Counted from the stretch's first letter, positions 16,531-25,843 are shown. The stretch: DNA of 64,000 nucleotides from UBA4744 sp963723165 (GCA_963723165.1 CAVRPP010000015.1:124001-188000), one strand, 5' to 3'. Notes: generated by a model not told the origin, from the letters alone. Translations and numbers: made by a program.

Positions 16531-16884
16531 ATGTCTGGAAAGGACCGGGCCCGACAAGCCGTGCGTGAGGTCGGGTTTGGGGTCGGGACCGTGGGTCTTG
16601 CCCTGGTACTCACGCTCTGGAGCAGTCTGGCCGCAATTCAGACGGTCTTCCTCATGATGACCCTCGGCGTGCTGCTGTGGACTGCCACCACTCGCCTCGA
16701 TAGGCTGCGGGGCCCCGCCGGATGGCCCCGCCCTTTCCTGTTCGGAGGGTTGGCAATCCTGGCGGCGGTGAACGCCTCGGTCTTTTCGTTCACAGGACTT
16801 GCGACGTTCCTGTTGACTACCGGCGTACTGGCCGCCGCCTTGATGGTCGGCCTGACCCGGGTGCTCCGCCGGGTCGGCGCCTGA
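16531..16884 (+). CDS. small four-helix membrane protein, unrecognised
   Basis: The 117-residue product has four hydrophobic segments (about 13-31, 35-51, 68-84 and 88-106), a basic N-terminus (SGKDRARQAVREVG) and a basic C-terminal tail. No family is recognised. A leaderless-type box precedes the ATG, supporting expression. It is convergent with the transhydrogenase operon, whose last gene ends 47 bases downstream. Confidence 0.6.
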   Translation: MSGKDRARQAVREVGFGVGTVGLALVLTLWSSLAAIQTVFLMMTLGVLLWTATTRLDRLRGPAGWPRPFLFGGLAILAAVNASVFSFTGLATFLLTTGVLAAALMVGLTRVLRRVGA

Positions 16885-16930
16885 AAGCCACCAATCTCAA
16901 TGCCGGGAGTGGCCCCGACTCCTTCGGCCG

Positions 16931-18304
16931 TTAGGCCTCCTTGACGGCCGCCACCAAATCGCTCATGGCGCGTTTGGCGTCGGCGAAGTACATGAGCGTT
17001 TTGTCCATGTAGAACAATGGGTTATCGATGCCGGCGAAGCCGGGGGAGAGGCTTCGTTTGATGACGATCGCGGTGGTCGCCTTGTCAACGTCGAGTATGG
17101 GCATGCCGTAGATCGGGCTGGTCTCGTCGTCCCGAGCTCCCGGGTTGACCACGTCGTTGGCTCCGACGATCAAGGCGACGTCGGTGCGAGGGAACTCGTC
17201 CTGGATCTGGTCGAGGTCGTAGAGCTTGTCATACTCGACGTCGGCCTCGGCAAGGAGCACGTTCATGTGTCCCGGCATCCGCCCCGCCACCGGGTGGATT
17301 GCGTACCGAACCTCGACGCCCCGCTCTTCGAGCAGGTTCGTCAATTCCTTGAGGTTGTGTTGTGCTTGGGCAACGGCCAGCCCGTAACCGGGCACGACGA
17401 TCACCGAACCGGCGTAGGCAAGGGTGACGGCGACGTCATCGGCGGTGGCCGAGCGAACGGGTTTTTCGCCGATTGCTCCCGGTCCACCCTCCATGGCGGC
17501 GGCCCCGAAAGCGCCGAAGAGCACATTGCCGAGCGAACGGTTCATCGCCTTGACCATGATGTTGGTGAGGATCAGGCCGGATGCCCCCACGAGGGCACCG
17601 CTGATGATCAGTGCGTTGGACTCGATGACGAATCCGGCCATCGATGCGGCCAACCCGGAGAAAGCATTCAGGAACGAGATGACCACCGGCATGTCTGCCC
17701 CACCGATCGGCAGGACCCGGATCACACCCAGGATCATTGCGGTCAGCACCAGGATCCACAGCACGAGCGCGCCTCCGCCCAGGACCACCCATATGCTCAA
17801 GCCGACGATGATGGCGGCAACGAGAGGATCCCCGACCTTCTGGCCGGGATATCCGACCGGCTGACCGGAGATCAGCCCCTGCAGCTTGCCGAACGCGACA
17901 AATGAACCGGACAGGGTGACCGCTCCGATCACGGTCGAAAGCACGATGGTGATGTCGGTGCGCAGGGGCAGGGAATCGACGCTGAGAAACTCGGCCGCTG
18001 CCACCAGGGCCGAGGCGCCGCCGCCGAAGCCGTTGAAAGCCGCCACCAGCTGCGGCATGGCAGTCATTTCAACCGTCCGAGCCAGGAAGCCGCCAACGGC
18101 GCCACCGACCACCAGGCCGGCAACGACGATCCACGGGCTGATGATGTCGGTGACGAGGAGCGTCACCACGATGGCAAGCAGCATGCCGAGCGCCGCCAGC
18201 TGGTTGCCGCCGCGGGCGGTCACGGGCGACTGCAGGCGCTTGAGTCCCACAATGAAGGCAACTGCTGCGATCAGGTACAGGAAGGAGGCCAGGGTGATGT
18301 TCAT
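16931..18304 (-). CDS. pntB: NAD(P) transhydrogenase subunit beta
   Basis: PntB holds the NADP(H)-binding domain III and part of the proton channel. The 457-residue protein has about nine N-terminal hydrophobic segments, then the soluble domain with IVVPGYGLAVAQAQH, PVAGRMPGHMNVLLAEA, VALIVGANDVVNPGA and the C-terminal FYMDKTLMYFADAK. Full-length for the family. It overlaps pntAb by four bases and is the third gene of pntAa-pntAb-pntB. The enzyme uses the proton gradient to make NADPH from NADH. Confidence 0.95.
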   Translation of the reverse strand: MNITLASFLYLIAAVAFIVGLKRLQSPVTARGGNQLAALGMLLAIVVTLLVTDIISPWIVVAGLVVGGAVGGFLARTVEMTAMPQLVAAFNGFGGGASALVAAAEFLSVDSLPLRTDITIVLSTVIGAVTLSGSFVAFGKLQGLISGQPVGYPGQKVGDPLVAAIIVGLSIWVVLGGGALVLWILVLTAMILGVIRVLPIGGADMPVVISFLNAFSGLAASMAGFVIESNALIISGALVGASGLILTNIMVKAMNRSLGNVLFGAFGAAAMEGGPGAIGEKPVRSATADDVAVTLAYAGSVIVVPGYGLAVAQAQHNLKELTNLLEERGVEVRYAIHPVAGRMPGHMNVLLAEADVEYDKLYDLDQIQDEFPRTDVALIVGANDVVNPGARDDETSPIYGMPILDVDKATTAIVIKRSLSPGFAGIDNPLFYMDKTLMYFADAKRAMSDLVAAVKEA

Positions 18305-18591
18305 GGCTTTTCCTTCTTGTGATGGAACATCTCCAGCATGCGGTCGGTCACGAGGAAGCCGCCGACGACGTTGATAGTGGCGAAGGCGACAGCCAGGAAT
18401 CCCAATATCGAAGCGGTGGTGGTGTCCCCGGCTCCGGCCACTACCAGGGCACCGATGATGGTGACGCCGGAGATTGCGTTTGAACCGGACATGAGCGGTG
18501 TGTGGAGTTGGGGCGGGACCTTAGTAATGACCTCGAAGCCGATGAAGGCGGCAAGGACGAACACCGTGATTGGAATGACGAGATCGGCCAT
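18301..18591 (-). CDS. pntAb: NAD(P) transhydrogenase subunit alpha, membrane part
   Basis: The 96-residue subunit has three hydrophobic helices (about 5-20, 41-57 and 62-83) with the family motif TPLMSGSNAISGVTIIGAL. In split transhydrogenases this piece is domain II of the alpha chain. Its start overlaps the stop of pntAa by one base, and its end overlaps pntB. Confidence 0.92.
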   Translation of the reverse strand: MADLVIPITVFVLAAFIGFEVITKVPPQLHTPLMSGSNAISGVTIIGALVVAGAGDTTTASILGFLAVAFATINVVGGFLVTDRMLEMFHHKKEKP

Positions 18592-19727
18592 CAGCCGGAC
18601 CCTCCTTCCAGCATTGACTTGACCCGTTCGTTCACAACCCGACCTTCATGGGTTATGCAGAGACCGGCAGTGATTTCATCCGAGAAGTCGATGACGACCC
18701 CTTCCTCCTGAAGAAGATGCACGAGGACGGCCGCGGCGTTTCTCGCATACATCTGGCTGGCGTGCGTAGCAACGCCCGACACCAGATCGGTTGGGGCGAT
18801 GATGATCACGCCCTTGTGGATGACCGTCTCATCCGCTTTGCTCAACTCGCAGTTGCCACCGGTGGCGACCGCCAAGTCGACGATCACCGACCCGGGTGCC
18901 ATCTTCTCGACCATGTCACGGGTGACCAGCATCGGAGCCTTCCGCCCGGGGATCGCTGCCGTTGAGATGACAACATCGTGACGGGCCACGTAGTCGCCGA
19001 GTTGCATGAGTAGTCGTGCCTGAGCGTCGGCCTCGAGTTCCCTGGCGTAACCGCCCGTCTTGGTCTCGTCCTGTTGTTCTATCTCGAGATGAACGAAGCG
19101 AGCCCCGAGGCTCTCGACTTGTTCCGCGGCGGCAGCCCGCACGTCGTACGCAGACACGATCGCTCCGAGGCGCTTGGCGGTGGCGATGGCTTGCAGGCCT
19201 GCCACCCCGGCCCCCAGCACCAGGGCCTTCGTCGGCCGGATCGTCCCGGCCGCGGTGGTGAGCATCGGAAAGAACTTGCCGTGCTCAACCGCAGCGATCA
19301 ACACGGCCTGATAGCCGGCGGCGGTAGCCTGAGACGAGAGGACGTCCATCGGCTGGGCACGGGTGGTGCGAGGCAGGGTTTCGAAGGCCAGCGAGGTGAC
19401 TCCGGCGGCCGCCAACGCTTTGGCCTGGTCGGGTTTGTCGAGGGGTTCCAGGAGGCCGAGCAGGATTCCGCCCCGACGGAGCAGCCCGATTTGGTCGCTG
19501 GTGGGGGCAGACAGACATACCACCAGTTCGGACCCCCAGACGGCTGCGGAGTCTCCGATCGTTGCCCCGGCTTCTTCGTAGAACTGGTCTGGAAAACCGG
19601 CAGCTACGCCCGCGCCCGACTCGACGATGACCGAGAAACCTTGCTTGGCCAGACGCGTCGCCACGTCGGGTGTTATCGAGACGCGACGCTCCGCCTTGTT
19701 GAGTTGGTTTGGTGAACCTATTTGCAT
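18591..19727 (-). CDS. pntAa: NAD(P) transhydrogenase subunit alpha, NAD-binding part
   Basis: This is domain I of the transhydrogenase, related to alanine dehydrogenase. The 378-residue protein starts MQIGSPNQLNKAERRVSITP and contains the NAD-binding ALVLGAGVAGLQAIATAKRLGA, YDVRAAAAEQVESLGARF and the AIPGRKAPMLVTRDMVEKM loop. I chose the ATG at 19727, preceded by GAGG; in-frame codons before it do not look like the family. It is the first gene of the pnt operon. Confidence 0.93.
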   Translation of the reverse strand: MQIGSPNQLNKAERRVSITPDVATRLAKQGFSVIVESGAGVAAGFPDQFYEEAGATIGDSAAVWGSELVVCLSAPTSDQIGLLRRGGILLGLLEPLDKPDQAKALAAAGVTSLAFETLPRTTRAQPMDVLSSQATAAGYQAVLIAAVEHGKFFPMLTTAAGTIRPTKALVLGAGVAGLQAIATAKRLGAIVSAYDVRAAAAEQVESLGARFVHLEIEQQDETKTGGYARELEADAQARLLMQLGDYVARHDVVISTAAIPGRKAPMLVTRDMVEKMAPGSVIVDLAVATGGNCELSKADETVIHKGVIIIAPTDLVSGVATHASQMYARNAAAVLVHLLQEEGVVIDFSDEITAGLCITHEGRVVNERVKSMLEGGSG

Positions 19728-19826
19728 GTTGATACCTCGGCAAGAATCTACGACTCTTCGCTCTGATTCCCAAGTCAACGGTAGGGTGACGCACAGGGCG
19801 TCGACGACTCATTCAAGGTGAACAGT

Positions 19827-20747
19827 ATGGCTGCGGCCTTTGAGAACCAATTCGGATCCGGCCAACCGTTCCGCGTCGTATGGACCCGCGGCAAAGGTTG
19901 CGCCGAATTGGCCGGTTTGCTCGATCGTGACGCGCCGACTCGCGTGCAGGACGACATCCGTACCGAATGCATCGAAACGAGGGCAGATCTCTTGGTGACG
20001 CGCCGGTTGCCACCCGGGTTCGACTTCGTGAGCGTCGCCGTACCATCGGACTTCCTTGCTGCGAATATCGGGAGCGTCTCTGCTGCGGTCAGTAGCGGTC
20101 CCCACTCGGCGCTGGCCGCCCGGATCGCCTGCCGTCTCGGCGAAGCGCTTGGCGTTGCCGCCGAAATGGTGTCTGCGTACCCAACGCCCGACGAACTTCC
20201 GGCCGCCCGGAGAATCGTGGAAACCCTGGCCGGGAAGATCCCTGGCATGTCGTATCGCGTCGTTGAAACGGCCGGGGCCGCAGAATTGATCGACGCGCTC
20301 CCGGCCGATGCGCTGCTGGTACTGGGAGCACCGGGCGGTTGGTGGTTGCAGCGAGCCTTTTTTGGGACCGGGGTCCGTTTACGGCAGCGGGCACCGGCCG
20401 GCGCCATCGTTGTTCAGCAGGCGCCGGGCCGGGTGTATCACCGCATGGAGGAGCCCGCCTATGTGAGCACTCACTTGCTGGTCGGAGACGCTTTGCGGGT
20501 TATGGATCATGCTGTTGCTGCAGTGGTGGATGCCGGGAGGCTTGTCGGCATCGTACGTAAGGCCGCGTTGGTAGGTGCCGATCCCGGCGTCAGCGTCGGT
20601 GACCTGATGGACGATCCCGTCTTCCTCGACGTCGGGGACAGTTACGAGGAAGCGGCCCGCTTGGCCGACCTGTTCGACGGTGCACCGATACCCGTCGTGG
20701 ACGGCAACGGGCGTCTCGTTGGCTGTGTGTCGGGACCGGCAACGTAG
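19827..20747 (+). CDS. universal stress protein (USP) domain plus CBS pair
   Basis: The 306-residue protein has a USP-like alpha/beta domain with SGPHSALAARIACRLGEALGV and the ATP-loop-like LGAPGGWWLQRAFFGTGVRLRQRAPAGAIVV region. A CBS-domain pair (about 210-303) follows, with VSTHLLVGDALRVMDH, GRLVGIV, VGDLMDDPV and VVDGNGRLVGCV. Such proteins sense adenylate-type ligands. The ATG at 19827 is preceded by AAGGTG; a GTG at 19818 is possible. It is divergent from pntAa, and the shared 99-base intergenic may couple its control to transhydrogenase. Confidence 0.75.
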   Translation: MAAAFENQFGSGQPFRVVWTRGKGCAELAGLLDRDAPTRVQDDIRTECIETRADLLVTRRLPPGFDFVSVAVPSDFLAANIGSVSAAVSSGPHSALAARIACRLGEALGVAAEMVSAYPTPDELPAARRIVETLAGKIPGMSYRVVETAGAAELIDALPADALLVLGAPGGWWLQRAFFGTGVRLRQRAPAGAIVVQQAPGRVYHRMEEPAYVSTHLLVGDALRVMDHAVAAVVDAGRLVGIVRKAALVGADPGVSVGDLMDDPVFLDVGDSYEEAARLADLFDGAPIPVVDGNGRLVGCVSGPAT

Positions 20748-20829
20748 ACCTCAACCCGGTCGAAGAAATCTCACTCTCTGCCGCGAATGGCGCTCAAGCT
20801 CTCTGCGGCTGTGCCGATGCCTGACAGTG

Positions 20830-21930
20830 ATGGCTTTCCAACGTTGCCGCGCTGGCACCGCACTGCAGGATGGCCGCCCCGCGCAAGCGAGATTGGCGGC
20901 CATCCTCGTTTTGATGGTCAGTTTCTTCGGGGTCGCGTCCGTTCCGCGGCCCCTGCCGGCCTGGGCAGTGAGCAGCGACGCCCAGCAGTTGCTGAATCTG
21001 ATCAATCAAGATCGGGCAGCCGTTGGGGCGCAGGCGCTCACCCTCCGCGACGACCTGGTGCAGATCGCCGCCGATCACTCCGCCTGGATGGCATCGACTG
21101 GGACCTTCCAGCACCGCAGCGACCTATCGGACGGGGTGACCGGACCCTGGACGAGAATCGGCGAGAACATCGCCTACGGGTGGAGTGTCCCGAATATCCA
21201 TCGTATGTTCATGGAGTCCGAGGGTCACTGTAAGAACAACCTCTACGCCGGCTTCAACCGGGTAGGGGTCGAGTTCGCCACCGGTGGCAACGGGGCCAGG
21301 TACGTGACCGTCGTATTCGTGCAGGAGTCGGGTGGTTCGCTACCGGCCACCACGCTGTGTCCTTACGACTACAGCGGGACGACGACAACGACGGCTCCGC
21401 CCGCTACAACGACAACCGTCCCGCCCGTGACCACCACGACGGCTCCACCCGCGACCACGACGACGGCTCCACCCGCGACCACGACGACGGCTCCACCGGC
21501 GACCACAACCACCGCTGCACCTGTTGCGACGACCACAAGCGCTCCGCCCACCTCGACAACCGCTCCGCCCACCTCGACAACGGCTCCGCCCACCTCGACC
21601 ACAACCGCTCCGCCCACTACCTCGACAACTGGCACGCCCGAGGTCGTCCTGTCTCTCTCTTCGACGACGACCTCGGTGCCTGTGGCATCACCGCCCGCCG
21701 AATTCGAGACCGGTGTCACTGAGACGGCTGCGGCTGCAGGGGATCCGGCGGGTCAGGCTGATGGCAATGAGAACACGGGTGCTTTCCCGATAGTGCCGCT
21801 GGCCGGTGGGGCTGCGGTGTTGACTGCAGCGGGTGGATGGTGGTTGATCGCTGCGAAGCGGGCCGCAACCCGCGTGCCGGCGCAGGCCACCTGGGGGATA
21901 CCGCACGGCGGGGTCCGTCCACCCCAGTAA
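20830..21930 (+). CDS. secreted CAP/SCP-domain protein with Thr/Pro-rich tail and C-terminal anchor
   Basis: The 366-residue protein (from ATG 20830) has a signal segment RLAAILVLMVSFFGVASVPRPLPAWA and then a CAP domain with LLNLINQDRAAVGAQAL, HSAWMAS, GENIAYG and MFMESEGHCKNNLYAGFNRVGVEF. A long TTTTAPPA-type spacer follows, and a hydrophobic helix with basic end (AGGAAVLTAAGGWWLIAAKR) anchors it. The helix is preceded by ENTGAFP, faintly like a sorting signal, but I do not claim sortase. The start is uncertain: a strong hairpin lies at 20868-20906, and ATG 20914 would remove the basic part of the signal peptide. Confidence 0.78.
   Translation: MAFQRCRAGTALQDGRPAQARLAAILVLMVSFFGVASVPRPLPAWAVSSDAQQLLNLINQDRAAVGAQALTLRDDLVQIAADHSAWMASTGTFQHRSDLSDGVTGPWTRIGENIAYGWSVPNIHRMFMESEGHCKNNLYAGFNRVGVEFATGGNGARYVTVVFVQESGGSLPATTLCPYDYSGTTTTTAPPATTTTVPPVTTTTAPPATTTTAPPATTTTAPPATTTTAAPVATTTSAPPTSTTAPPTSTTAPPTSTTTAPPTTSTTGTPEVVLSLSSTTTSVPVASPPAEFETGVTETAAAAGDPAGQADGNENTGAFPIVPLAGGAAVLTAAGGWWLIAAKRAATRVPAQATWGIPHGGVRPPQ
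20868..20906 (+). terminator. 12-bp hairpin followed by TCGTTTT
   Basis: AGGATGGCCGCC pairs perfectly with GGCGGCCATCCT across 15 bases, and TCGTTTTGA follows. It looks like an intrinsic terminator of the USP/CBS gene or an attenuator, yet it lies inside the likely 5' coding region of the CAP gene. Confidence 0.5.
21372..21635 (+). repeat. coding low-complexity repeat, Thr/Pro-rich
   Basis: About 260 bases of imperfect repeats, first on a CCCGCGACCACGACGACGGCT-like unit and then on CCCACCTCGACAACGGCTCCG-like units, encode the cell-wall-spanning TTTTAPPA / PPTSTTA spacer of the CAP protein. Confidence 0.85.
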
Positions 21931-22073
21931 CCGCGAGATCCCGGGTTGCTGATAGGCGCCATCGACCTGGTCTTCTTGTGTCCGAACTCTCCCAGCAGAC
22001 CGGTCGCATCTATCCCAACCGATGACTGAAGACTGGCGACACTGATTAGGCTGCGCCCACCCCTGGGAGCCCT

Positions 22074-23177
22074 ATGACCGATGCCATGATCCGCCTGGAA
22101 CACGTTTCGAAGACCTTCCCCGGCAGTGCCTCGGCGGCAGTCGGGGATCTGTCGCTCGAGGTCCCTGAGGGTGAGATCGTTGTGCTGGTGGGCCCGTCGG
22201 GGTGCGGCAAGACGACCACATTGAAGATGATCAACCGGATCATCGAACCGACCTCCGGCGGGATCTGGGTGGCCGGAGTCAATGCGATAGACACCGAGCC
22301 ACATATTCTGCGCAGGAACATCGGATATGTCATCCAGCAGACCGGTTTGTTCCCCCATCGGACCATTGCCCAGAACATCGCCACCGTGCCGAAATTGCTG
22401 GATTGGGATCGCTCCAAGATCGACGATCGGGTCGACGAATTGATCGATCTGGTCGGTTTGGAAGCCGATATGGCCGGCCGGTATCCGGCCGAGCTTTCGG
22501 GCGGTCAGCAACAACGGGTCGGGGTTGCCCGGGCCCTGGCCGCCGACCCCCCGGTGTTGTTGATGGACGAACCGTTTGGTGCAGTCGACCCGATCGTCCG
22601 CACCCGTCTCCAGGTCGAGTTGCTCAGCTTGCAGGCGCGACTGCACAAGACCATCGTTTTTGTCACCCACGACATCGACGAAGCGATCCAACTTGGCGAC
22701 CGGGTGGCCATTCTCAATGTCGGGGGAGTGCTCGAGCAGATGGGCCCACCCGAGGACATCCTTCGCGAGCCCGCCACAGACTTCGTTGCCGAGTTCCTGG
22801 GCACCGATCGGGGATTGAAGCGGCTGTCCTTGATCCCGATCCACGCTGTCGATCTCGATCCGGGACCGGTGGTAGCACCGGGGACCTCGTTGCAGGATGC
22901 CAAAGGCATGGCAGCACGGTATGAGGTCGACTGGGTGGGCGTCGGAACCGAGAACACGCTGCTCGGCTGGCTGTATCTGACCGAGGTCGAGAGTTTGGGC
23001 GGGGTTCCGGCGCACGACCTCAGACCCTTCCGGAGTCGGCTAACCACTTCGGCAACCCTCAAAGAAGCGCTCAACGCCATCGTGAGCACCCGGGCGAAAG
23101 TGGCAGCGGTATTCGACGACGACCGTTACCTGGGAATGCTGACCGCCGAGCGAATCAGTGACGAGATTACTCAATGA
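22074..23177 (+). CDS. opuCA: osmoprotectant (glycine betaine/choline) ABC transporter ATPase
   Basis: This is the ATPase of an OpuC-type importer. Walker A is GPSGCGKTT, the signature is LSGGQQQRVGVARAL, Walker B is LLMDEPFGAVD and the switch is VTHDIDEAI. The region after residue 250 resembles the CBS-type regulatory tail of OpuCA/ProV (TSATLKEALNAIVSTRAKVAAVFDDDRYLGML). It has a GGGAG site before the ATG and overlaps the following permease gene by four bases. It is the first gene of a four-gene operon. Confidence 0.9.
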   Translation: MTDAMIRLEHVSKTFPGSASAAVGDLSLEVPEGEIVVLVGPSGCGKTTTLKMINRIIEPTSGGIWVAGVNAIDTEPHILRRNIGYVIQQTGLFPHRTIAQNIATVPKLLDWDRSKIDDRVDELIDLVGLEADMAGRYPAELSGGQQQRVGVARALAADPPVLLMDEPFGAVDPIVRTRLQVELLSLQARLHKTIVFVTHDIDEAIQLGDRVAILNVGGVLEQMGPPEDILREPATDFVAEFLGTDRGLKRLSLIPIHAVDLDPGPVVAPGTSLQDAKGMAARYEVDWVGVGTENTLLGWLYLTEVESLGGVPAHDLRPFRSRLTTSATLKEALNAIVSTRAKVAAVFDDDRYLGMLTAERISDEITQ

Positions 23178-23848
23178 TTCTTGCCCAGTTCGAAGGCCAG
23201 CCTCTTGTCAGGTGGGATTGGGTCTTCGACCATCTCGACGATATCTGGCTGGCAACTCGTGAGCACCTGCTCCTGACCGGAATCGCGCTTGGAGTCGGAC
23301 TGGTGATCTCGGTGGGGTTGTCTTTGCTGGCGATCAGATACCGCAAGACCTTCGCTCCAATCACCTGGGTCACCGGGATTCTCTACACCATTCCCAGTCT
23401 TGCTTTGTTTTCGATCCTGGTCCCGATCACCGGCCTCTCGGTACTCACGGCCGAGATCGGTTTGGTCGGCTACACATTGCTGATCCTCATCCGGAACATC
23501 GTTGCCGGGATAGACGGAGTCGATCCGGCCATCAAGGAGGCGGCCTTCGGCATGGGGTACACACGGCGTCGTGTCCTGTTTCAGATAGAGGTTCCGCTGG
23601 CCCTACCCGTCATCATCGCCGGCATCAGAATCGCCTCCGTGACCACGATCGGCCTCGTGACCGTCACGGCGCTGATCGGACAAGGGGGACTTGGTTTCTT
23701 CATCCTGCAGGGTCTGCGGCGGTTCTTCACGACTGAGATCATGGTGGGAGCGGTGATGTCGGTCCTGCTCGCCGTCATCATCGATCTCCTTCTCGTAATA
23801 GCCCAGCGGGCCCTGACTCCCTGGGTTCGAGCGAAAGCGACCGTCTGA
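23174..23848 (+). CDS. osmoprotectant ABC transporter permease (first)
   Basis: The 224-residue protein has five or six hydrophobic helices and the binding-protein-dependent permease loop ...VDPAIKEAAFGMGYTRRRVLFQIEVPLALPVIIAGIRIA. TIGLVTVTALIGQGGLGFF is typical of OpuCB/OpuCD. It overlaps both neighbours, which couples translation of the operon. It forms the membrane pore with the next gene product. Confidence 0.9.
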   Translation: MILAQFEGQPLVRWDWVFDHLDDIWLATREHLLLTGIALGVGLVISVGLSLLAIRYRKTFAPITWVTGILYTIPSLALFSILVPITGLSVLTAEIGLVGYTLLILIRNIVAGIDGVDPAIKEAAFGMGYTRRRVLFQIEVPLALPVIIAGIRIASVTTIGLVTVTALIGQGGLGFFILQGLRRFFTTEIMVGAVMSVLLAVIIDLLLVIAQRALTPWVRAKATV

Positions 23849-24573
23849 TGGAGTTCATGAGCGAGGTCATAACCTTCTTCTCGGACGGGGCCAACTGGGT
23901 GGGGCAGGCCGGAATCATCAACCGCACTCTCGATCACATCGGCCTTTCGGTCTTTTCGATGGTTGTGGCCTCATTGATCGCCATTCCGCCCGCCCTGTTC
24001 CTCGGTCATACCGGTCGGGGAGGTTTGTTGGCGGTTTCGGTTGTGAATATTGGGCGAGCGGTTCCTTCGTTCGCGATCGTGGCCCTGGCCCTCCCGATCA
24101 GCATCAGTCTGGGGCTGGGTCTCGGGTTCTGGCCGACATTCTTAGCCCTGGTGGCTCTGGCGCTTCCACCGATGTTCACCAACACCTATACCGGGGTCCG
24201 GGAGGTTGATGCTGGAACCGTTGAGGCGGCCCGCGGTATGGGGATGACGGGTTGGGATATTCTGCGAGGCATCGAGCTTCCCCTGGCCTCGCCCGTCATC
24301 CTTTCTGCGGTGCGGGTGGCGTCCGTGCAGGTGGTCGCCACTGCCACCCTGGGTGCACTGGTCGCCTGGGGTGGCCTGGGCCGCTACATCATCGATGGGT
24401 TTTCGCAACGGGACAACGTGGCCGTCTTTGTCGGGGGGCTGCTCGTGGCGATTCTCGCCGTTCTCACCGAACTGTTCTTTGAGCTTCTGGAACGATGGGC
24501 GGTCCCGGCCGGCATCCAGGCCGCGACGTCAAGCCGGCCCGGTCCTGTGGAACCTGAACGGCAATCGGTCTAG
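23848..24573 (+). CDS. osmoprotectant ABC transporter permease (second)
   Basis: The 241-residue permease has the EAA loop VDAGTVEAARGMGMTGWDILRGIELPLASPVIL and the VATATLGALVAWGGLGRYI segment. The ATG overlaps the TGA of the first permease by one base. Its C-terminal tail is basic and Pro-rich. Two related permeases and a binding protein define the OpuC architecture. Confidence 0.9.
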   Translation: MEFMSEVITFFSDGANWVGQAGIINRTLDHIGLSVFSMVVASLIAIPPALFLGHTGRGGLLAVSVVNIGRAVPSFAIVALALPISISLGLGLGFWPTFLALVALALPPMFTNTYTGVREVDAGTVEAARGMGMTGWDILRGIELPLASPVILSAVRVASVQVVATATLGALVAWGGLGRYIIDGFSQRDNVAVFVGGLLVAILAVLTELFFELLERWAVPAGIQAATSSRPGPVEPERQSV

Positions 24574-24733
24574 GGAGCCGGCTCGCAAGGAATGTTTGCT
24601 CGCTCGGGAAGGTTGTAACTCTCAGAGCGGGCTCGCCGTGTGCGCGGGGCCCGTCTTTCTGCGAAAAACAAATGTCGGTTATGTTGTGATGGCTCGCTCC
24701 GGCGGGCACATTTCACGAAGAAGGGAGAAACCC

Positions 24734-25720
24734 ATGCGGAGAATTTTCCGCAATCGCGTCGTTGGGGCGACGTTCGTGGCGCTGGCCTTGGTGCTCAGTG
24801 CTTGTGCGTCGGGTGACGATGCAGGAGAAACGACCACCACCGTGGTGGTTGATGACAGCGCTGAAACGACGACCACTACCACACCGCCCGAAACCACAGA
24901 ACCTGCCCCTGACACCACAATCGAGATTGCTTCGTTTGGTTTTGGAGAGAGTGAAATCCTCGCTGAGATCTACAAGCAAGCTCTCGAAGCGAGCGGATAT
25001 GCCGTCAACCATCAGGTCCAGGTCGGACCTCGCGAGGTGCTGAAGCCGGCACTCGAGAGAGGAGAGATTCACTTCGTTCCCGAATACGTCGGTAGTGCGG
25101 TCGAGGCGGGCTTCGGCATAGAGCCATCGGCCGACGCAGCAACCACTCGTGGCCTACTCGTCGATGCGTACGCATCAGCCGGGGTGGCCGTGCTCGAGCT
25201 GGCCCCAGCGGAAGACAAGAACACGTTCGTTGTCACAAAAGTCCTGGCAGATGAGCTGGGTCTGAGCAACGTTTCGGATCTGTCGAAAGTCGAGAACCTG
25301 GTGCTAGGGGGACCACCCGAGTGTCCGGTCCGTCCTCGATGCCAGCTCGGTCTCGAGGGTCTGTACGGTCTCGACATCAGCGAGTTCAAGGCGCTCGATG
25401 CCGGTGGCCCGTTGACGGTGGCGGCCCTCAACGGCGAGGAGATCGATGTTGGCCTGTTCTTCACGACTTATCTCTTCATTGATGAGTTCCTCGCGCTCGA
25501 CGACGATCTGGGTTTGCAGCCGGCTGAGAACATTGTGCCGGTGGTTCGCCAGGAGATCATCGATGAGTACGGTGACGACTTCGTGACCCTGGTCAACGGT
25601 GTCAGCGCCAAGATCACCACAGAGAGCCTGTTGGCGATGAACGAGCGGTTCTTCGAACCCGAAGACGCCGATGTCATTGCTCGAGACTTCCTGGTCGAAA
25701 ATGGTTTGATCGACGCCTAG
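24734..25720 (+). CDS. opuCC: osmoprotectant-binding lipoprotein
   Basis: The 328-residue protein begins MRRIFRNRVVGATFVALALVLSAC, with a lipobox, and a Thr-rich linker (TTTTVVVDD, TTTTTTPPETTE) precedes the OpuAC-like domain. Visible family stretches are IASFGFGESEILAEIYKQALEASGY, REVLKPALERGEIHFVPEYVG and a region with GGPPECPVRPRC. AGGGAGA precedes the ATG. A 160-base gap separates it from the permease gene, perhaps with its own promoter, so the binding protein could be made in excess. A strong hairpin terminator follows. Confidence 0.9.
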   Translation: MRRIFRNRVVGATFVALALVLSACASGDDAGETTTTVVVDDSAETTTTTTPPETTEPAPDTTIEIASFGFGESEILAEIYKQALEASGYAVNHQVQVGPREVLKPALERGEIHFVPEYVGSAVEAGFGIEPSADAATTRGLLVDAYASAGVAVLELAPAEDKNTFVVTKVLADELGLSNVSDLSKVENLVLGGPPECPVRPRCQLGLEGLYGLDISEFKALDAGGPLTVAALNGEEIDVGLFFTTYLFIDEFLALDDDLGLQPAENIVPVVRQEIIDEYGDDFVTLVNGVSAKITTESLLAMNERFFEPEDADVIARDFLVENGLIDA

Positions 25721-25737
25721 CCAGACGCGCTCGGTCT

Positions 25738-25767
25738 GAAGAAGCCCCGGATGTCCGGGGCTTCTTC
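25738..25767 (+). terminator. intrinsic terminator of the opuC operon
   Basis: GAAGAAGCCCCGG and CCGGGGCTTCTTC form a perfect 13-bp stem with an ATGT loop, 18 bases after the stop codon. The downstream T-tract is weak (TTCTTCGCGTCT). Confidence 0.8.
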
Positions 25768-25843
25768 GCGTCTGGGTGCTGCAGAAGACACCAGTGCGGT
25801 TTAGCATTCCCACCGATCCATCCGGTGCTGTCTTGGAGGCCCC

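Noticed and set aside
20748..20867. Possible riboswitch before the CAP-protein gene
   Set aside because: A hairpin follows, but I could not find the conserved core of c-di-AMP (ydaO) or c-di-GMP riboswitches, so no class is claimed.
21369..21719. Val/Gly-rich minus-strand frame
   Set aside because: It is simply the complement of the Thr/Pro codon repeat in the CAP-protein gene.
21770..21900. Sortase LPXTG anchor in the CAP protein
   Set aside because: ENTGAFP before the C-terminal helix is only vaguely similar, and no Leu-Pro pair is present.
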